Part shown: positions 17,133 to 26,232 of the stretch, one piece after another
Layout of the letters: each line of letters starts with the position of its first letter
Position numbering within the stretch: position 1 is the stretch's first letter
DNA from: Microbacterium sp. ABRD28
GTDB lineage: Bacteria; Actinomycetota; Actinomycetes; Actinomycetales; Microbacteriaceae
Direction: 5' to 3'
NCBI RefSeq assembly: GCF_003850245.1
Contig: NZ_CP031015.1
Location: 2,728,001-2,792,000, forward strand
Length of the DNA: 64,000 bases
Notes under the pieces: generated by a model
The model's database searches: none
The model's input: only the letters and a program-made list of their open reading frames with translations
What the model was told of the DNA's origin: nothing
Made by a program: the position numbers and the translations under genes

Positions 17133-19298
17133 ATGATCGAACACGATGTGCTCGACGCCGGCCTCGGCGATGCGGATGACGACGACTTCGACGTTCCCGA
17201 GGCATTCGACTCCGAGCTCCCGGACGATCGGTATCTCGATCGCGAGCTGAGCTGGCTGGCTTTCAATCAGCGGGTCCTCGAGCTCGCCGAAGACCCCTCG
17301 CTGCCGGTGCTCGAGCGGGCGAACTTCCTGGCCATCTTCGCCAGCAACCTCGACGAGTTCTTCATGGTGCGGGTCGCCGGGCTGAAGCGCCGCATCATCA
17401 CCGGCCTCGCGGTCCCCACCAACGTCGGCCGGTCCCCCCAGGAAGTGCTGGCCGACATCTCCTCGGCGGCGCACGACCTCCAGCTCCGACACGCCGACGC
17501 CTGGACGAGCCTGGTACGGCCGGGGCTCTCCGAGAAGGGGATCGAGATCCTCTCCTACGACGATCTCAGCGCGGATGAGCGCACCGCGCTGTACGACTTC
17601 TTCCAGGCGCAGGTCTTCCCCGTCCTCATGCCTCTCGCGGTCGACCCGGCCCACCCCTTCCCCTACATCTCCGGCCTGTCGCTGAACCTCGCCATCCGCA
17701 TCCGCAACGCCCGCACCGGTCGGCAGGAGTTCGCGCGGCTGAAGGTGCCGCCGATGCTGCCGCGGTTCGTCGAGGTCGCGCGAGACGGCGAGCGCGTGCG
17801 CTACCTGCCGCTGGAGGACCTGATCGCCCACAATCTCGACGATCTCTTCCCCGGCATGGAGATCCTCGACCATCACGCCTTCCGCCTCACCCGAAACGAG
17901 GACATGACGATCGAGGAGGATGAGACCGAGAACCTCATCCAGGCCCTCGAGGCCGAGCTCCTGCGCCGCCGGTTCGGCCCGCCGATCCGGCTCGAGGTCA
18001 CCGAGGACATGGACGACCTGACGCTGGACCTCCTTCTCAGCGAGCTCGACATCACCGCCCAGGAGGTCTACCGCCTTCCGGGGCCGCTGGATCTGCGAGG
18101 GCTGTTCGACCTGTCGCGGATCGACCGCCCCGAGCTGCACTACAAGCCGCACCTGCCCACGACGGCGGTGGCGTTCCAGCCGGGCGACAACAACGAACGT
18201 GCCGACATCTTCGCCGCCATCCGCAAGGCCGACGTGCTGGTCCATCACCCGTACGAGTCCTTCGCGACGAGCGTCCAGGCGTTCCTCGAGCAGGCGGCCA
18301 AAGACCCGCACGTGCTCGCCATCAAGCAGACGCTGTACCGCACCTCGGGAGACAGCCCGATCGTGCAGGCGCTCATCGATGCCGCCGAAGCCGGCAAGCA
18401 GGTACTGGCGCTGGTCGAGGTCAAGGCACGGTTCGACGAGGCGGCCAACATCGTCTGGGCGCGCAAGCTCGAAAAGGCGGGCGTCCACGTCGTCTACGGC
18501 CTCGTGGGGCTGAAGACCCACTGCAAGCTCGCCCACGTCATCCGCGAGGAGGACGGCGTGCTGCGCTCGTACAGCCACGTCGGCACCGGCAACTACAACC
18601 CCAAGACCAGCCGGATCTACGAGGATTTCGGCCTGTTCACGGCCAACGATCAGGTCGGGCGCGATCTCACACGGCTGTTCAACGAGCTGTCGGGCTACGC
18701 GATCGAGAAGAAGTTCAAGCGCCTCCTCGTCGCTCCCCTGCACCTGCGCAAGGGCTTGCTGCGACTGATCGACCGGGAGCGCCGCAACGCGCTGGCGGGT
18801 AAGCCCGCGCGCATCCGGATCAAGGTCAACTCCATGGTCGACGAACAGATCATCGACGCCCTCTACCGGGCGAGCCAGGCCGGCGTGCCCGTGGACATCT
18901 GGGTGCGCGGCATCTGCTCGCTCAAGCCCGGTGTCCCCGGCATGAGCGAGAACATCACCGTCCGCAGCATCCTCGGTCGCTATCTGGAGCACTCGCGGAT
19001 CTTCTCGTTCGCGCACGACGGCGACCCGCAGGTGTTCATCGGCAGCGCCGACATGATGCACCGCAACCTCGACCGTCGTGTCGAGGCGCTCGTCCGGGTC
19101 ACCGCCGAACAGCACCTGAAGGAGCTCTCCGACCTGTTCGACCTCGCGATGAACGACGGGACGAGCTCCTGGTGGCTCGGCCCCGAGGGCGAGTGGACCC
19201 GTCACAGCCGAGACGACGACGGCAAGGCGCTGATCGATCTGCAGGACCGGACGATGACGAACGTGCAGCGCCGTCGGCGTGCACGGGCGGTGCGATGA
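17133..19298 (+). CDS. ppk1: Polyphosphate kinase 1
   Basis: 721 residues. N-terminal domain: [19 protein letters not shown] and [20 protein letters not shown]. The phosphohistidine region is [20 protein letters not shown], followed by [19 protein letters not shown] and the C-terminal [14 protein letters not shown], all diagnostic for PPK1 of the phospholipase-D superfamily. It reversibly makes inorganic polyphosphate from ATP. ATG at 17133 was preferred to the GTG 6 nt earlier because an AATGAT box ends 6 nt before it and no Shine-Dalgarno is seen. It is translationally coupled to the mutT1 gene, as ppk1-mutT1 in mycobacteria. Confidence 0.96.
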   Translation: MIEHDVLDAGLGDADDDDFDVPEAFDSELPDDRYLDRELSWLAFNQRVLELAEDPSLPVLERANFLAIFASNLDEFFMVRVAGLKRRIITGLAVPTNVGRSPQEVLADISSAAHDLQLRHADAWTSLVRPGLSEKGIEILSYDDLSADERTALYDFFQAQVFPVLMPLAVDPAHPFPYISGLSLNLAIRIRNARTGRQEFARLKVPPMLPRFVEVARDGERVRYLPLEDLIAHNLDDLFPGMEILDHHAFRLTRNEDMTIEEDETENLIQALEAELLRRRFGPPIRLEVTEDMDDLTLDLLLSELDITAQEVYRLPGPLDLRGLFDLSRIDRPELHYKPHLPTTAVAFQPGDNNERADIFAAIRKADVLVHHPYESFATSVQAFLEQAAKDPHVLAIKQTLYRTSGDSPIVQALIDAAEAGKQVLALVEVKARFDEAANIVWARKLEKAGVHVVYGLVGLKTHCKLAHVIREEDGVLRSYSHVGTGNYNPKTSRIYEDFGLFTANDQVGRDLTRLFNELSGYAIEKKFKRLLVAPLHLRKGLLRLIDRERRNALAGKPARIRIKVNSMVDEQIIDALYRASQAGVPVDIWVRGICSLKPGVPGMSENITVRSILGRYLEHSRIFSFAHDGDPQVFIGSADMMHRNLDRRVEALVRVTAEQHLKELSDLFDLAMNDGTSSWWLGPEGEWTRHSRDDDGKALIDLQDRTMTNVQRRRRARAVR

Positions 19299-20230
19299 CG
19301 GCCGACACGGTCTGGGCTGCAGGCGGCGTGGTCTGGCGTCTGGTGGAGGGGAAGCTCCGGATCCTCCTCATCCATCGCACGAAGTACCGCGACATCACGC
19401 TCCCGAAGGGCAAGGTCGACCCGGGCGAGACCCTCCCCGAGACGGCGGCGCGCGAGATCCATGAAGAGACCGGGATCAAGGTGAGCCTCGGCGCACCCGT
19501 CGGGGTGTCCCGCTACCACCTGCCGAGCAAACGCGAGAAGGTCGTGCACTACTGGGCGGCCGAGGCGACCGAGACGGCCATCCGCACCTCCTCGTTCGTG
19601 CCGAACCGTGAGATCGCTGCCCTGGAGTGGCGGTCGCCGAAGAAGGCGCTGAAGCTGCTCAGCTATCCCGTCGACATCGACATCGTCGAGCGGTTCCTCG
19701 CGCTTCGCGAAGGCGATCCGCCTCGCACGTTCCCGGTGGTGGTCCTGCGCCACGGGAAGGCGCTCGCGCGGGAAGACTGGGACGGAAAAGACACCGACCG
19801 GCCGCTGACGGTCCGCGGCAAGCGCCAGGCGACGGCGCTCGTCGGCCAGCTGCAGGCCTTCGGCGTCCGACAGGTGCTCTCCAGTCCCGCCGTCCGCTGC
19901 GTCAAGACGATCGCGCCCTTCGCCGCCGCGGCCGGACGGAAGGTGGAGCTCTGCCGGAACATCAGCGAGGACGCCTGGGACGAAGGATCGGCGGACGTGC
20001 GCCGGGTGATCGGCGAGCGGGTCCGCAGCCGCAAGCCCGTGGTGCTCGTGAGTCACCGCCCGGTCCTGCCCACGATCCTCAGCGAGGTCGTGCTCGCGAC
20101 GGGGACGCTCCCCGGCATGCTGGCCAAGACACCGCCGCTCGAGCCGGCCGGGTACTCGGTCCTCCATGTCTCCGCCGACGCCCCGGGCTCGGGCCTCCTC
20201 TCGATCGAGACCTTCACGCCCGCACTGTGA
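19295..20230 (+). CDS. mutT1: MutT1-like NUDIX hydrolase fused to histidine phosphatase domain
   Basis: 311 residues in two domains. Residues about 1-135 form a NUDIX hydrolase with the full box [23 protein letters not shown] (positions about 33-55 of the product). From about 145 a histidine-phosphatase (SixA/PGM-like) domain begins with [16 protein letters not shown] and has a second His in [14 protein letters not shown]. The mycobacterial homologue hydrolyses 8-oxo-dGTP/GTP and diadenosine polyphosphates, so it is probably an oxidised-nucleotide sanitiser. The ATG overlaps the ppk1 stop by 4 nt. Confidence 0.93.
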   Translation: MTADTVWAAGGVVWRLVEGKLRILLIHRTKYRDITLPKGKVDPGETLPETAAREIHEETGIKVSLGAPVGVSRYHLPSKREKVVHYWAAEATETAIRTSSFVPNREIAALEWRSPKKALKLLSYPVDIDIVERFLALREGDPPRTFPVVVLRHGKALAREDWDGKDTDRPLTVRGKRQATALVGQLQAFGVRQVLSSPAVRCVKTIAPFAAAAGRKVELCRNISEDAWDEGSADVRRVIGERVRSRKPVVLVSHRPVLPTILSEVVLATGTLPGMLAKTPPLEPAGYSVLHVSADAPGSGLLSIETFTPAL

Positions 20231-20246
20231 TCGCAGGTCGGGCACG

Positions 20247-20798
20247 ATGAGGGCCGCGCGGTCGCAGCCATCCGGGTTCGTCATCCGCTGGGCCCGAGTG
20301 CCCGAGGGGATGCCGCGTCGCGACGTCGCCTGGAGCATGATCGCCGAGCTGGCCGGAAACCCGGCGGCCCTTCGCCTTCGCAACCCCTGTCCTCGCTGCG
20401 GCGGACCGCACGGACCGGTCGTCCTGGAGGGCACGGGACTGCGCGGATCGGTGGCCTACGCCGGACGCATCGCGGTCGCGGCCGTCACGCCCGCCGCGGG
20501 GACCGTCGGGTTCGGGATCGATGCCGAAGCACGGCTGGATCCCGTGCGCGACACCGCCGGGTGGGACGGGGTGCCCGGGCCGGGACGGCGCGGCACCGTC
20601 CGCGAGTGGACTCGGATCGAGGCTGCGCTGAAGGCGGACGGCCGGGGGCTCGACGTCGACCCCGCCGACGTCGTCGTGCGAGAGAGGGCGGACGGCACCT
20701 GGTCGGCGACGCTCCCCGGTCGCCGGGAGCCGGCCGAGGGATGGGACGTTCCCGCGACCTCGGATCTCGTCGTCAGTGCGGCGATCCTCCGTCAGTGA
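20247..20798 (+). CDS. 4'-phosphopantetheinyl transferase superfamily protein (compact, divergent)
   Basis: 183 residues, start chosen at the ATG 17 nt after the mutT1 stop. Sfp-type landmarks: NPCPRCGGPHGPVVLEG (the CxxCGxPHG motif), LRGSVAYAGRIAVAAV (the N/S-x-S-H-like strand), VGFGIDAEARLD (GIDxE, with Mg-binding Asp and Glu) and EWTRIEAALKADGRG (W-x-x-x-E-A-x-x-K, with the usual first Lys changed to Ile). The changed Lys and the replaced SxSH motif make it a divergent member. The likely job is to attach phosphopantetheine to the carrier domain of the synthetase encoded at 22092-26069. The last 7 nt overlap the convergent M1 peptidase. Confidence 0.75.
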   Translation: MRAARSQPSGFVIRWARVPEGMPRRDVAWSMIAELAGNPAALRLRNPCPRCGGPHGPVVLEGTGLRGSVAYAGRIAVAAVTPAAGTVGFGIDAEARLDPVRDTAGWDGVPGPGRRGTVREWTRIEAALKADGRGLDVDPADVVVRERADGTWSATLPGRREPAEGWDVPATSDLVVSAAILRQ

Positions 20799-22078
20799 CG
20801 CCGCGGGAGGGCGACGCCGTCGATCCAGCGCGACAGGAGCGCTTCCCCGGACGGTCCGAACGACTCGGCGACGGCGAGACGGAACTCGTGGGTGCCGACC
20901 ACCTGGTGGCGGTGCACGGTGGTCCAGCGCCGCAGGAAGGGGAAGAACGCCGCATCGCCGGCGGCTGAGCGCAGTGCGTGCAGCGTCAGCGCTCCGCGCT
21001 TGTAGACCCGATCGTCGAACATCGCCTCCGGACCGGGGTCGGCGAGGAGCAGATCGGCCGGCTCGGCCGCCACACGCTCCCAGTGCGCAGCGGCGTGGGC
21101 GTCGGCGGTCGCCCCGCCCGAGCGCTCGGACCACAGCCATTCGGCGTAGCAGGCGAAGCCCTCGTTCAGCCAGATGTCGCTCCAGTCGCGGAGGCCCACG
21201 CTGTTGCCCACCCACTGATGGGCGAGCTCATGGGCGATGAGCCGCTCGAACGACAGCGCGAGGTGGTTGACGCCGAACAGCGCCATTCCCTGCGCTTCGA
21301 GCGGGATCTCCAGGACGTCCGGGGTGACGACCATCGTGCAGCGCTCCTGGGGATACGCGCCGAAGACATCCTCCAGGACCGCCATCATCCGCGGCAGCGG
21401 AGCAAAGGCCTGCGCGGCGCGCTCTGCGAGTTCGGGGGGATGGACCAGCTCCGCCACCACCCCCGGAACGGTCACCGCGGTGGTGGTGAAGCGCCCGACG
21501 TGCGCAGCCACGAGGTAGGTCGGCGTCGGAACGCGCAGCTCGAAGGTGCGGGCTTCGAGCCGGCCACGGCGCCGGACGTCCATCGGCACCCCTGTCGCGA
21601 TGGCGCGGTACGGCGCGTCCGTCGCCAGGGTCACGCGGTAGGTCGCCCGGTCGTCGGGGCGGTCGTTGCACGGGAACCAGGTCGGCGCACCGGTCGGCTG
21701 CGCGGCGACGAGGGCGCCGTCATCGAGCTCCTCCCACCCGAGCGTCCCCCAGCGGGTCCGGCGCGGTCGCGGTGCGCCGCCGTAGGCGACGTCGACGGAG
21801 AACCGCTCCCCCGGTTCCAACGGCGCGGCCAGGGTGAGGTGAAGGGCGCGGGAGTCCTGGCGGAACGCCACCGGGTCGCCGTCCACGCGGACCGAGGCCG
21901 CCCGCAGGCCGACGAGATCGAGGCGCACCTGTCGCGTCGAGAGGGCCGCGACGGCGTTCAGAAGCGCCCGCCCGTCGAGGCGGTTGGTGCGCACGCGGTA
22001 CGTCAGGTCGAGGTCGTACGACTCGACGTCGAAGGCGGCGTCCCCGCTGTCGGGGGTGTAGGCCGAGACCGGGGTCAC
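20792..22078 (-). CDS. M1-family zinc metallopeptidase (short form)
   Basis: 428 residues, about half the length of full aminopeptidase N; the C-terminal ERAP1-like helical domain is absent. Zinc site: H283-E284-x-x-H287 in IAHELAHQWVGNS and E306 in WLNEGFACYAEWL. The exopeptidase GAMEN loop is not recognisable at the expected place (EAQGMALFGVN), so the N-terminal amine anchor may differ from that of aminopeptidases. GTG start 13 nt after the stop of the adenylation/carrier protein, so the two form an operon. No signal peptide is seen; cytoplasmic. It may process the product or substrate of the synthetase; this is inferred from the operon only. Confidence 0.88.
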   Translation of the reverse strand: MTPVSAYTPDSGDAAFDVESYDLDLTYRVRTNRLDGRALLNAVAALSTRQVRLDLVGLRAASVRVDGDPVAFRQDSRALHLTLAAPLEPGERFSVDVAYGGAPRPRRTRWGTLGWEELDDGALVAAQPTGAPTWFPCNDRPDDRATYRVTLATDAPYRAIATGVPMDVRRRGRLEARTFELRVPTPTYLVAAHVGRFTTTAVTVPGVVAELVHPPELAERAAQAFAPLPRMMAVLEDVFGAYPQERCTMVVTPDVLEIPLEAQGMALFGVNHLALSFERLIAHELAHQWVGNSVGLRDWSDIWLNEGFACYAEWLWSERSGGATADAHAAAHWERVAAEPADLLLADPGPEAMFDDRVYKRGALTLHALRSAAGDAAFFPFLRRWTTVHRHQVVGTHEFRLAVAESFGPSGEALLSRWIDGVALPRRH

Positions 22079-22091
22079 GAGGTCGAGGACA

Positions 22092-25000
22092 TCACGAGGT
22101 CGACTGGTAGGCGCGCACCTTCACCGCGCGCCAGGGTCCGATCGGGTTTCCGCTCCAGCGTGACCCGACGGGCACCGCCTCGCCCCGCATCACCAGCGAC
22201 GCCGGGCCCACCGTCGCGTGCGACCCGATCACCGCGCCCGGGAGGATGACGCTGTGCGGACCGAGGGTCGCGCCGGGTTCGAGAGTGACCGTGTCCATAC
22301 TCATGATTCGATCATGGAACAGGTGGGTCTGCACGACGCACCCGCGATTGACCGTGCTGCCGTCGCCGAGGGTGACGAGGTCGGGTTCGGGGAGCCAGTA
22401 GCTGTCGCACCACACTCCCCGACCGATACGAGCCCCGAGGGTACGCAGCCACACGGCCAGGGCCGGTGTGCCGGCGGCCGCCCGGGCGAACCAGGGTGCG
22501 GCGACCATCTCGGTGAAGGTGTCCGACACCTCGGTGCGCCAGACGAAGCTCGACCACAGGGGGGACTCGCCCGCGGGGATCGACCCGACGATGAGCCACT
22601 TCGCCGCGGTGGTCACGAGCGCCGCCACGGCTCCGGCGGCCAGAAGCACGACGCCCGAGAGCAGCAGGGCGGCGATCGGGGCCGCCTCCCACAGGGCGGC
22701 GAGGACGAAGAGCACACCCAACCCGATGCCGCAGGTGACGATGACGGGCACGAACCGGCACAGCTCCCACAGCGTCCGTGCGACGCGGAGCCGGACCGGC
22801 GGGTGATAGGTGCGCGCGTCGTCTCCGCCCGCGGTGACCCGTCGCAGGCGCACGGCCGGCGAGCCGAGCCACGACGATCCGGCCTTCGCCTTGCGCGGCG
22901 CGGAGGACAGCACCGCCACGAGGCCGTCACGGGGCACACGGTGCCCCGGCGCGGCCATGCCGGAGTTGCCGAGGAAGGCGCGCTTGCCGATGCGCACCGC
23001 GCCGATCCGCACCCAGCCGCGCCGCAGCTCGTAGGACGCCACCATCGTGTCGTCGGCGAGGAACGCCCCGTCTTCGATGCGGGTCATCGACGGCAGAAGC
23101 AGCACGGTCGACGCCTCGACGTCCTTCCCGACCTGGGCGCCGAGAAGCCGGAGCCACACCGGTGTGAACAGGCTCGAGTAGAGCGGGAAGAGGATCGTGC
23201 GGGCGGAGTCGAGCAGTCGCTCGATGGTCCAGGCCCGCCAGCCGTTCGCACTCCGCACCGGGAAGGTGCCCTCGCCCAGGCCGAGAGACAGCAGGCGTAC
23301 CGCGACGATCACGGCGGCGGCGAAGACGACACCGGCGACCAGGACTCCCGGGACGAGCAGGGCGAGCGCGCCGAGGAACGCGGTGCCGAGGTCATCCGCC
23401 CCCCGGATCCCCGCGGCCACCACGAGCCCTCCGAGGGCGAAGGCGACGATCGGAAGGAGGGCGAGCAGAACGGATGACGCGGCGTAGGCCCACAGCCACC
23501 GGGTCGGCGCGGGGGCGCGCTCTGTCGGCCACCCTGCCGCGACCTCCCCCACCCGGACGGCGGGCGACCCGGCCCACGACTGATCGGCCTTGACCCGGCC
23601 GAACACCGCCGACCCGGGTGCGATCTCGGCGCGCTGTCCGATGCGCGTGCCCGGGGCCAGCGTCGACCGCGCGCCGACCGTGGCGTCCGCCCCGATGCGC
23701 ACAGGTCCGATCCGCACGACGTCGCCGTCGATCCACGTGCCGGTGAGATCCACCTCCGGCTCGATCGCCGCACCGTCACCGATGACGAGCATGCCGGTGA
23801 TGGGCGGCAGGGTGTGCAGATCGACGCCCCGGCCCACCGTGGCCCCGAGGGCCCTGGCGTAGTAGACCACCCAGGGGGCGCCGGCGAGCCCGACCGCATC
23901 CACCTGGTCGGCGATCTGCTCGGCGAGCCACAGCCGAAGATGCACACCACCCCCGCGCGGGTGATCACCCGCCTTCACCCCGGCCAGCAGCAGTCGCGCC
24001 GCCGCGGCGGCGATCGCCATGCGACCGAACGGCGTGGCGAACAGCAGCAGTCCCGCCACGAGCACCGGCCACGGCGCGGTCGGCAGCACCTCGAATCCCG
24101 GTACGAGCTGAAGAAGCGCCGAGGCGGTGAGGAGGTACAGCAGCCACCGGATTCCGCTGAGCACGAACAGCGGCACCGCGAGCAGCGTCTGCGCCCACTG
24201 GGTTCGGCGCGGGGTCGGCACCGGCCGATGGAAGTCGGTGCGGGCATCCTCGGCCACGGCTCCGACCGCCTTCGCCATCGCACCGAGCCGCGGGACGTCG
24301 TAGATGTCGGCGACCGAGAACTCCGGCACCCGCGCCCGCAGCCGCGACACCAGCTGCGCGGCGGCGAGCGACCCCCCGCCCAGGTCGAAGAAATCCGCTT
24401 CCCGGTCGCCCACCGGCATCCCGAGCACCGCCTGCCACTGCGCGGCCAGCCACACCTCGTCGGGTGAGAGGCCGCTGACATCGAGCTCGACGCCCGGGAG
24501 CGGCCACGGCAGGGCGGCACGATCGACCTTGCCGGAGGTGCGCACGGGAAGGTCGTCGACGACGGCGAGGAGTGGCACCAGCGCGGCCGGCAGTCGCTCG
24601 GCGAGGAAGGCCCGCGCGGCCGCACGATCGAGGTCCGCGGGAGCGACGAGGTATCCGACGAGGAGGGGGACGCCGGCATCGCTGGTGCGCACCGCCGCGG
24701 CGGCCGCGGCGACACCGGGGATGTCCTGCAGGGCCGCCTCCACCTCACCGAGCTCGATGCGCCGGCCGCCCACCTTCACCTGGTCGTCGGCGCGACCGAC
24801 GAACACCAGGCCCTCGGGGTCGTACCGCACGAGGTCACCGGAGCGGTAGGCCCGTTCCCAGCCCAGCTGCGCGAACGGCGCGTATTTCTCGGCGTCTTTC
24901 GCGGGATCGAGGTAGCGAGCCAGGCCCACGCCGCCGATGATGAGCTCGCCGATCTCGCCCGGCGCGACCCGTACGCCCTCGGCGTCCACGACCGCGAGCG

Positions 25001-26069
25001 CCCACCCGTCGAGGGGCAGACCGATCCGCACCGGCCCCCCGTCGCCGAGCGGGGCCGCGCAGGCCACGACGGTGGCCTCGGTCGGGCCGTAGGTGTTCCA
25101 CACCTCGCGCCCTTCCACCGACAGGCGGGCGGCGAGGTCGGGCGGGCATGCCTCGCCGCCGAAGATCAGCAGCCGCACGCTCTCGAGCGCATCCTGCGGC
25201 CACATCGCCGCGAGGGTCGGCACGGTCGAGACCACGGTGATCCCCTGCCTGATGAGCCACGGCGCCAGATCCTCGCCCGACCGCACCAGCGCGCGAGGTG
25301 CGGGGACGAGGCACGCGCCGTGCCGCCAGGCGAGCCACATCTCCTCGCACGACGCGTCGAAGGCGACGGACAATCCGGCGAGCACGCGGTCGTCGGGGCC
25401 GAGCGGCGCGTCCTGGAGGAACAGCCGCGCCTCGGCGTCGACGAACGCCGCAGCCGACCGGTGCGTGACGGCGACGCCCTTCGGCACGCCCGTGGAGCCG
25501 GACGTGAAGATGACCCACGCGTCGTCGTCGGGCGTCGGGGGCTCGAGCAGGGCGAGCGCAGCGGTGTCGGTCGGCACCCCGGCGGCCCCGTGATCGGCGG
25601 GAACGGCCCGACGAGACGATGCCTGGCGCACGACGTCATCGCCGACGAACACCAGGCCGTCGGTGAGGATCCCGGCGACCCGGGCCTCGCCGAAGACCAG
25701 GCGGGCCCGCTCGTCCGGGTCGTCGGCGTCGACCGGCACGTACGCGGCGCCTGCGGCGAGGATCCCGAGGATCGCGAGATACAGGTCCTTGGAACCGGAG
25801 GCGATCCGCACTCCGATGCGATCACCTCGCGTCACCCCCGCCTCGTGCAGGCGGAGCGCGAGGCGGCCGGCGGCTCGCACCGTTTCGCGGTAGCTGAGGG
25901 CGGTCGACCCGTCATCGATCGCGGAGGCCTCGGGGTGGCGGGCGGCGGTCTCGCGGACGATGTCCCACAGCGTCCGAGAAGGCGGGGCGGCGCCGGCGCG
26001 GTCGAGCTCGGACTGGTGGCGATCGTTCCCGGGACGGGGTCGGACCGAGTCCGGTTCGGGCGCGGGCAT
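22092..26069 (-). CDS. Pls-type NRPS-like protein: adenylation, carrier, membrane and hexapeptide-repeat domains
   Basis: 1325 residues. Residues about 30-540 are an amino-acid-type adenylation domain: WVIFTSGSTGVPKGV near 189, FDASCEEMW with the Asp that binds the substrate amine, NTYGPTEA near 325, YRSGDLV near 408 and the catalytic Lys in RTSGKVDRA near 513. A peptidyl carrier domain follows (DFFDLGGGSLAAAQLV, phosphopantetheine Ser about 567). The remaining 700 residues alternate pairs of membrane helices with left-handed beta-helix (hexapeptide) modules such as VRIGPVRIGADATVGA, as in the Pls/TIGR02353 terminal region of epsilon-polylysine-synthetase-like proteins. There is no condensation or thioesterase domain. 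It probably activates an amino acid and transfers or polymerises it at the membrane. The ATG stands 7 nt after TACGAT. Confidence 0.85.
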   Translation of the reverse strand: MPAPEPDSVRPRPGNDRHQSELDRAGAAPPSRTLWDIVRETAARHPEASAIDDGSTALSYRETVRAAGRLALRLHEAGVTRGDRIGVRIASGSKDLYLAILGILAAGAAYVPVDADDPDERARLVFGEARVAGILTDGLVFVGDDVVRQASSRRAVPADHGAAGVPTDTAALALLEPPTPDDDAWVIFTSGSTGVPKGVAVTHRSAAAFVDAEARLFLQDAPLGPDDRVLAGLSVAFDASCEEMWLAWRHGACLVPAPRALVRSGEDLAPWLIRQGITVVSTVPTLAAMWPQDALESVRLLIFGGEACPPDLAARLSVEGREVWNTYGPTEATVVACAAPLGDGGPVRIGLPLDGWALAVVDAEGVRVAPGEIGELIIGGVGLARYLDPAKDAEKYAPFAQLGWERAYRSGDLVRYDPEGLVFVGRADDQVKVGGRRIELGEVEAALQDIPGVAAAAAAVRTSDAGVPLLVGYLVAPADLDRAAARAFLAERLPAALVPLLAVVDDLPVRTSGKVDRAALPWPLPGVELDVSGLSPDEVWLAAQWQAVLGMPVGDREADFFDLGGGSLAAAQLVSRLRARVPEFSVADIYDVPRLGAMAKAVGAVAEDARTDFHRPVPTPRRTQWAQTLLAVPLFVLSGIRWLLYLLTASALLQLVPGFEVLPTAPWPVLVAGLLLFATPFGRMAIAAAAARLLLAGVKAGDHPRGGGVHLRLWLAEQIADQVDAVGLAGAPWVVYYARALGATVGRGVDLHTLPPITGMLVIGDGAAIEPEVDLTGTWIDGDVVRIGPVRIGADATVGARSTLAPGTRIGQRAEIAPGSAVFGRVKADQSWAGSPAVRVGEVAAGWPTERAPAPTRWLWAYAASSVLLALLPIVAFALGGLVVAAGIRGADDLGTAFLGALALLVPGVLVAGVVFAAAVIVAVRLLSLGLGEGTFPVRSANGWRAWTIERLLDSARTILFPLYSSLFTPVWLRLLGAQVGKDVEASTVLLLPSMTRIEDGAFLADDTMVASYELRRGWVRIGAVRIGKRAFLGNSGMAAPGHRVPRDGLVAVLSSAPRKAKAGSSWLGSPAVRLRRVTAGGDDARTYHPPVRLRVARTLWELCRFVPVIVTCGIGLGVLFVLAALWEAAPIAALLLSGVVLLAAGAVAALVTTAAKWLIVGSIPAGESPLWSSFVWRTEVSDTFTEMVAAPWFARAAAGTPALAVWLRTLGARIGRGVWCDSYWLPEPDLVTLGDGSTVNRGCVVQTHLFHDRIMSMDTVTLEPGATLGPHSVILPGAVIGSHATVGPASLVMRGEAVPVGSRWSGNPIGPWRAVKVRAYQSTS

Positions 26070-26076
26070 GTCTCGG

Positions 26077-26082
26077 ATCGTA
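26077..26082 (-). promoter_or_regulatory. -10 box of the NRPS-like/M1 operon (leaderless type)
   Basis: TACGAT on the minus strand, 7 nt before the ATG. The PHO box of divergent pstS lies 43 bp further upstream. Confidence 0.5.
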
Positions 26083-26124
26083 GCGAGAGAAGGTAACGCA
26101 GTCGGCCGTTCGGGGGCGTGACCC

Positions 26125-26142
26125 GTTCACCTGCCGTTCACC
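26125..26142 (+). promoter_or_regulatory. PHO box (PhoP/RegX3 operator) upstream of pstS
   Basis: Two perfect GTTCACC repeats at 26125-26131 and 26136-26142, 11 nt apart, the classic actinobacterial PHO box. It is 91 nt upstream of the pstS GTG. A possible -10 (TAGCGT, 26174-26179) follows at a distance that suits activation. Confidence 0.85.
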
Positions 26143-26232
26143 GGCCCAGCGCACTCTCTTAAGAGTCGATGCTTAGCGTGCCCTCCGGACCCTGCACCGG
26201 GCATCCATTCCCCAACCCGAAGGATTCACACA

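Noticed and set aside
16977..19205. 742-codon open frame on the minus strand opposite ppk1
   Set aside because: ppk1 explains the region fully. The antisense product shows only the composition bias expected from reversed codons.
19295..20230. Frameshift joining two separate genes (NUDIX and phosphatase)
   Set aside because: The two-domain arrangement is normal for actinobacterial MutT1 next to ppk1.
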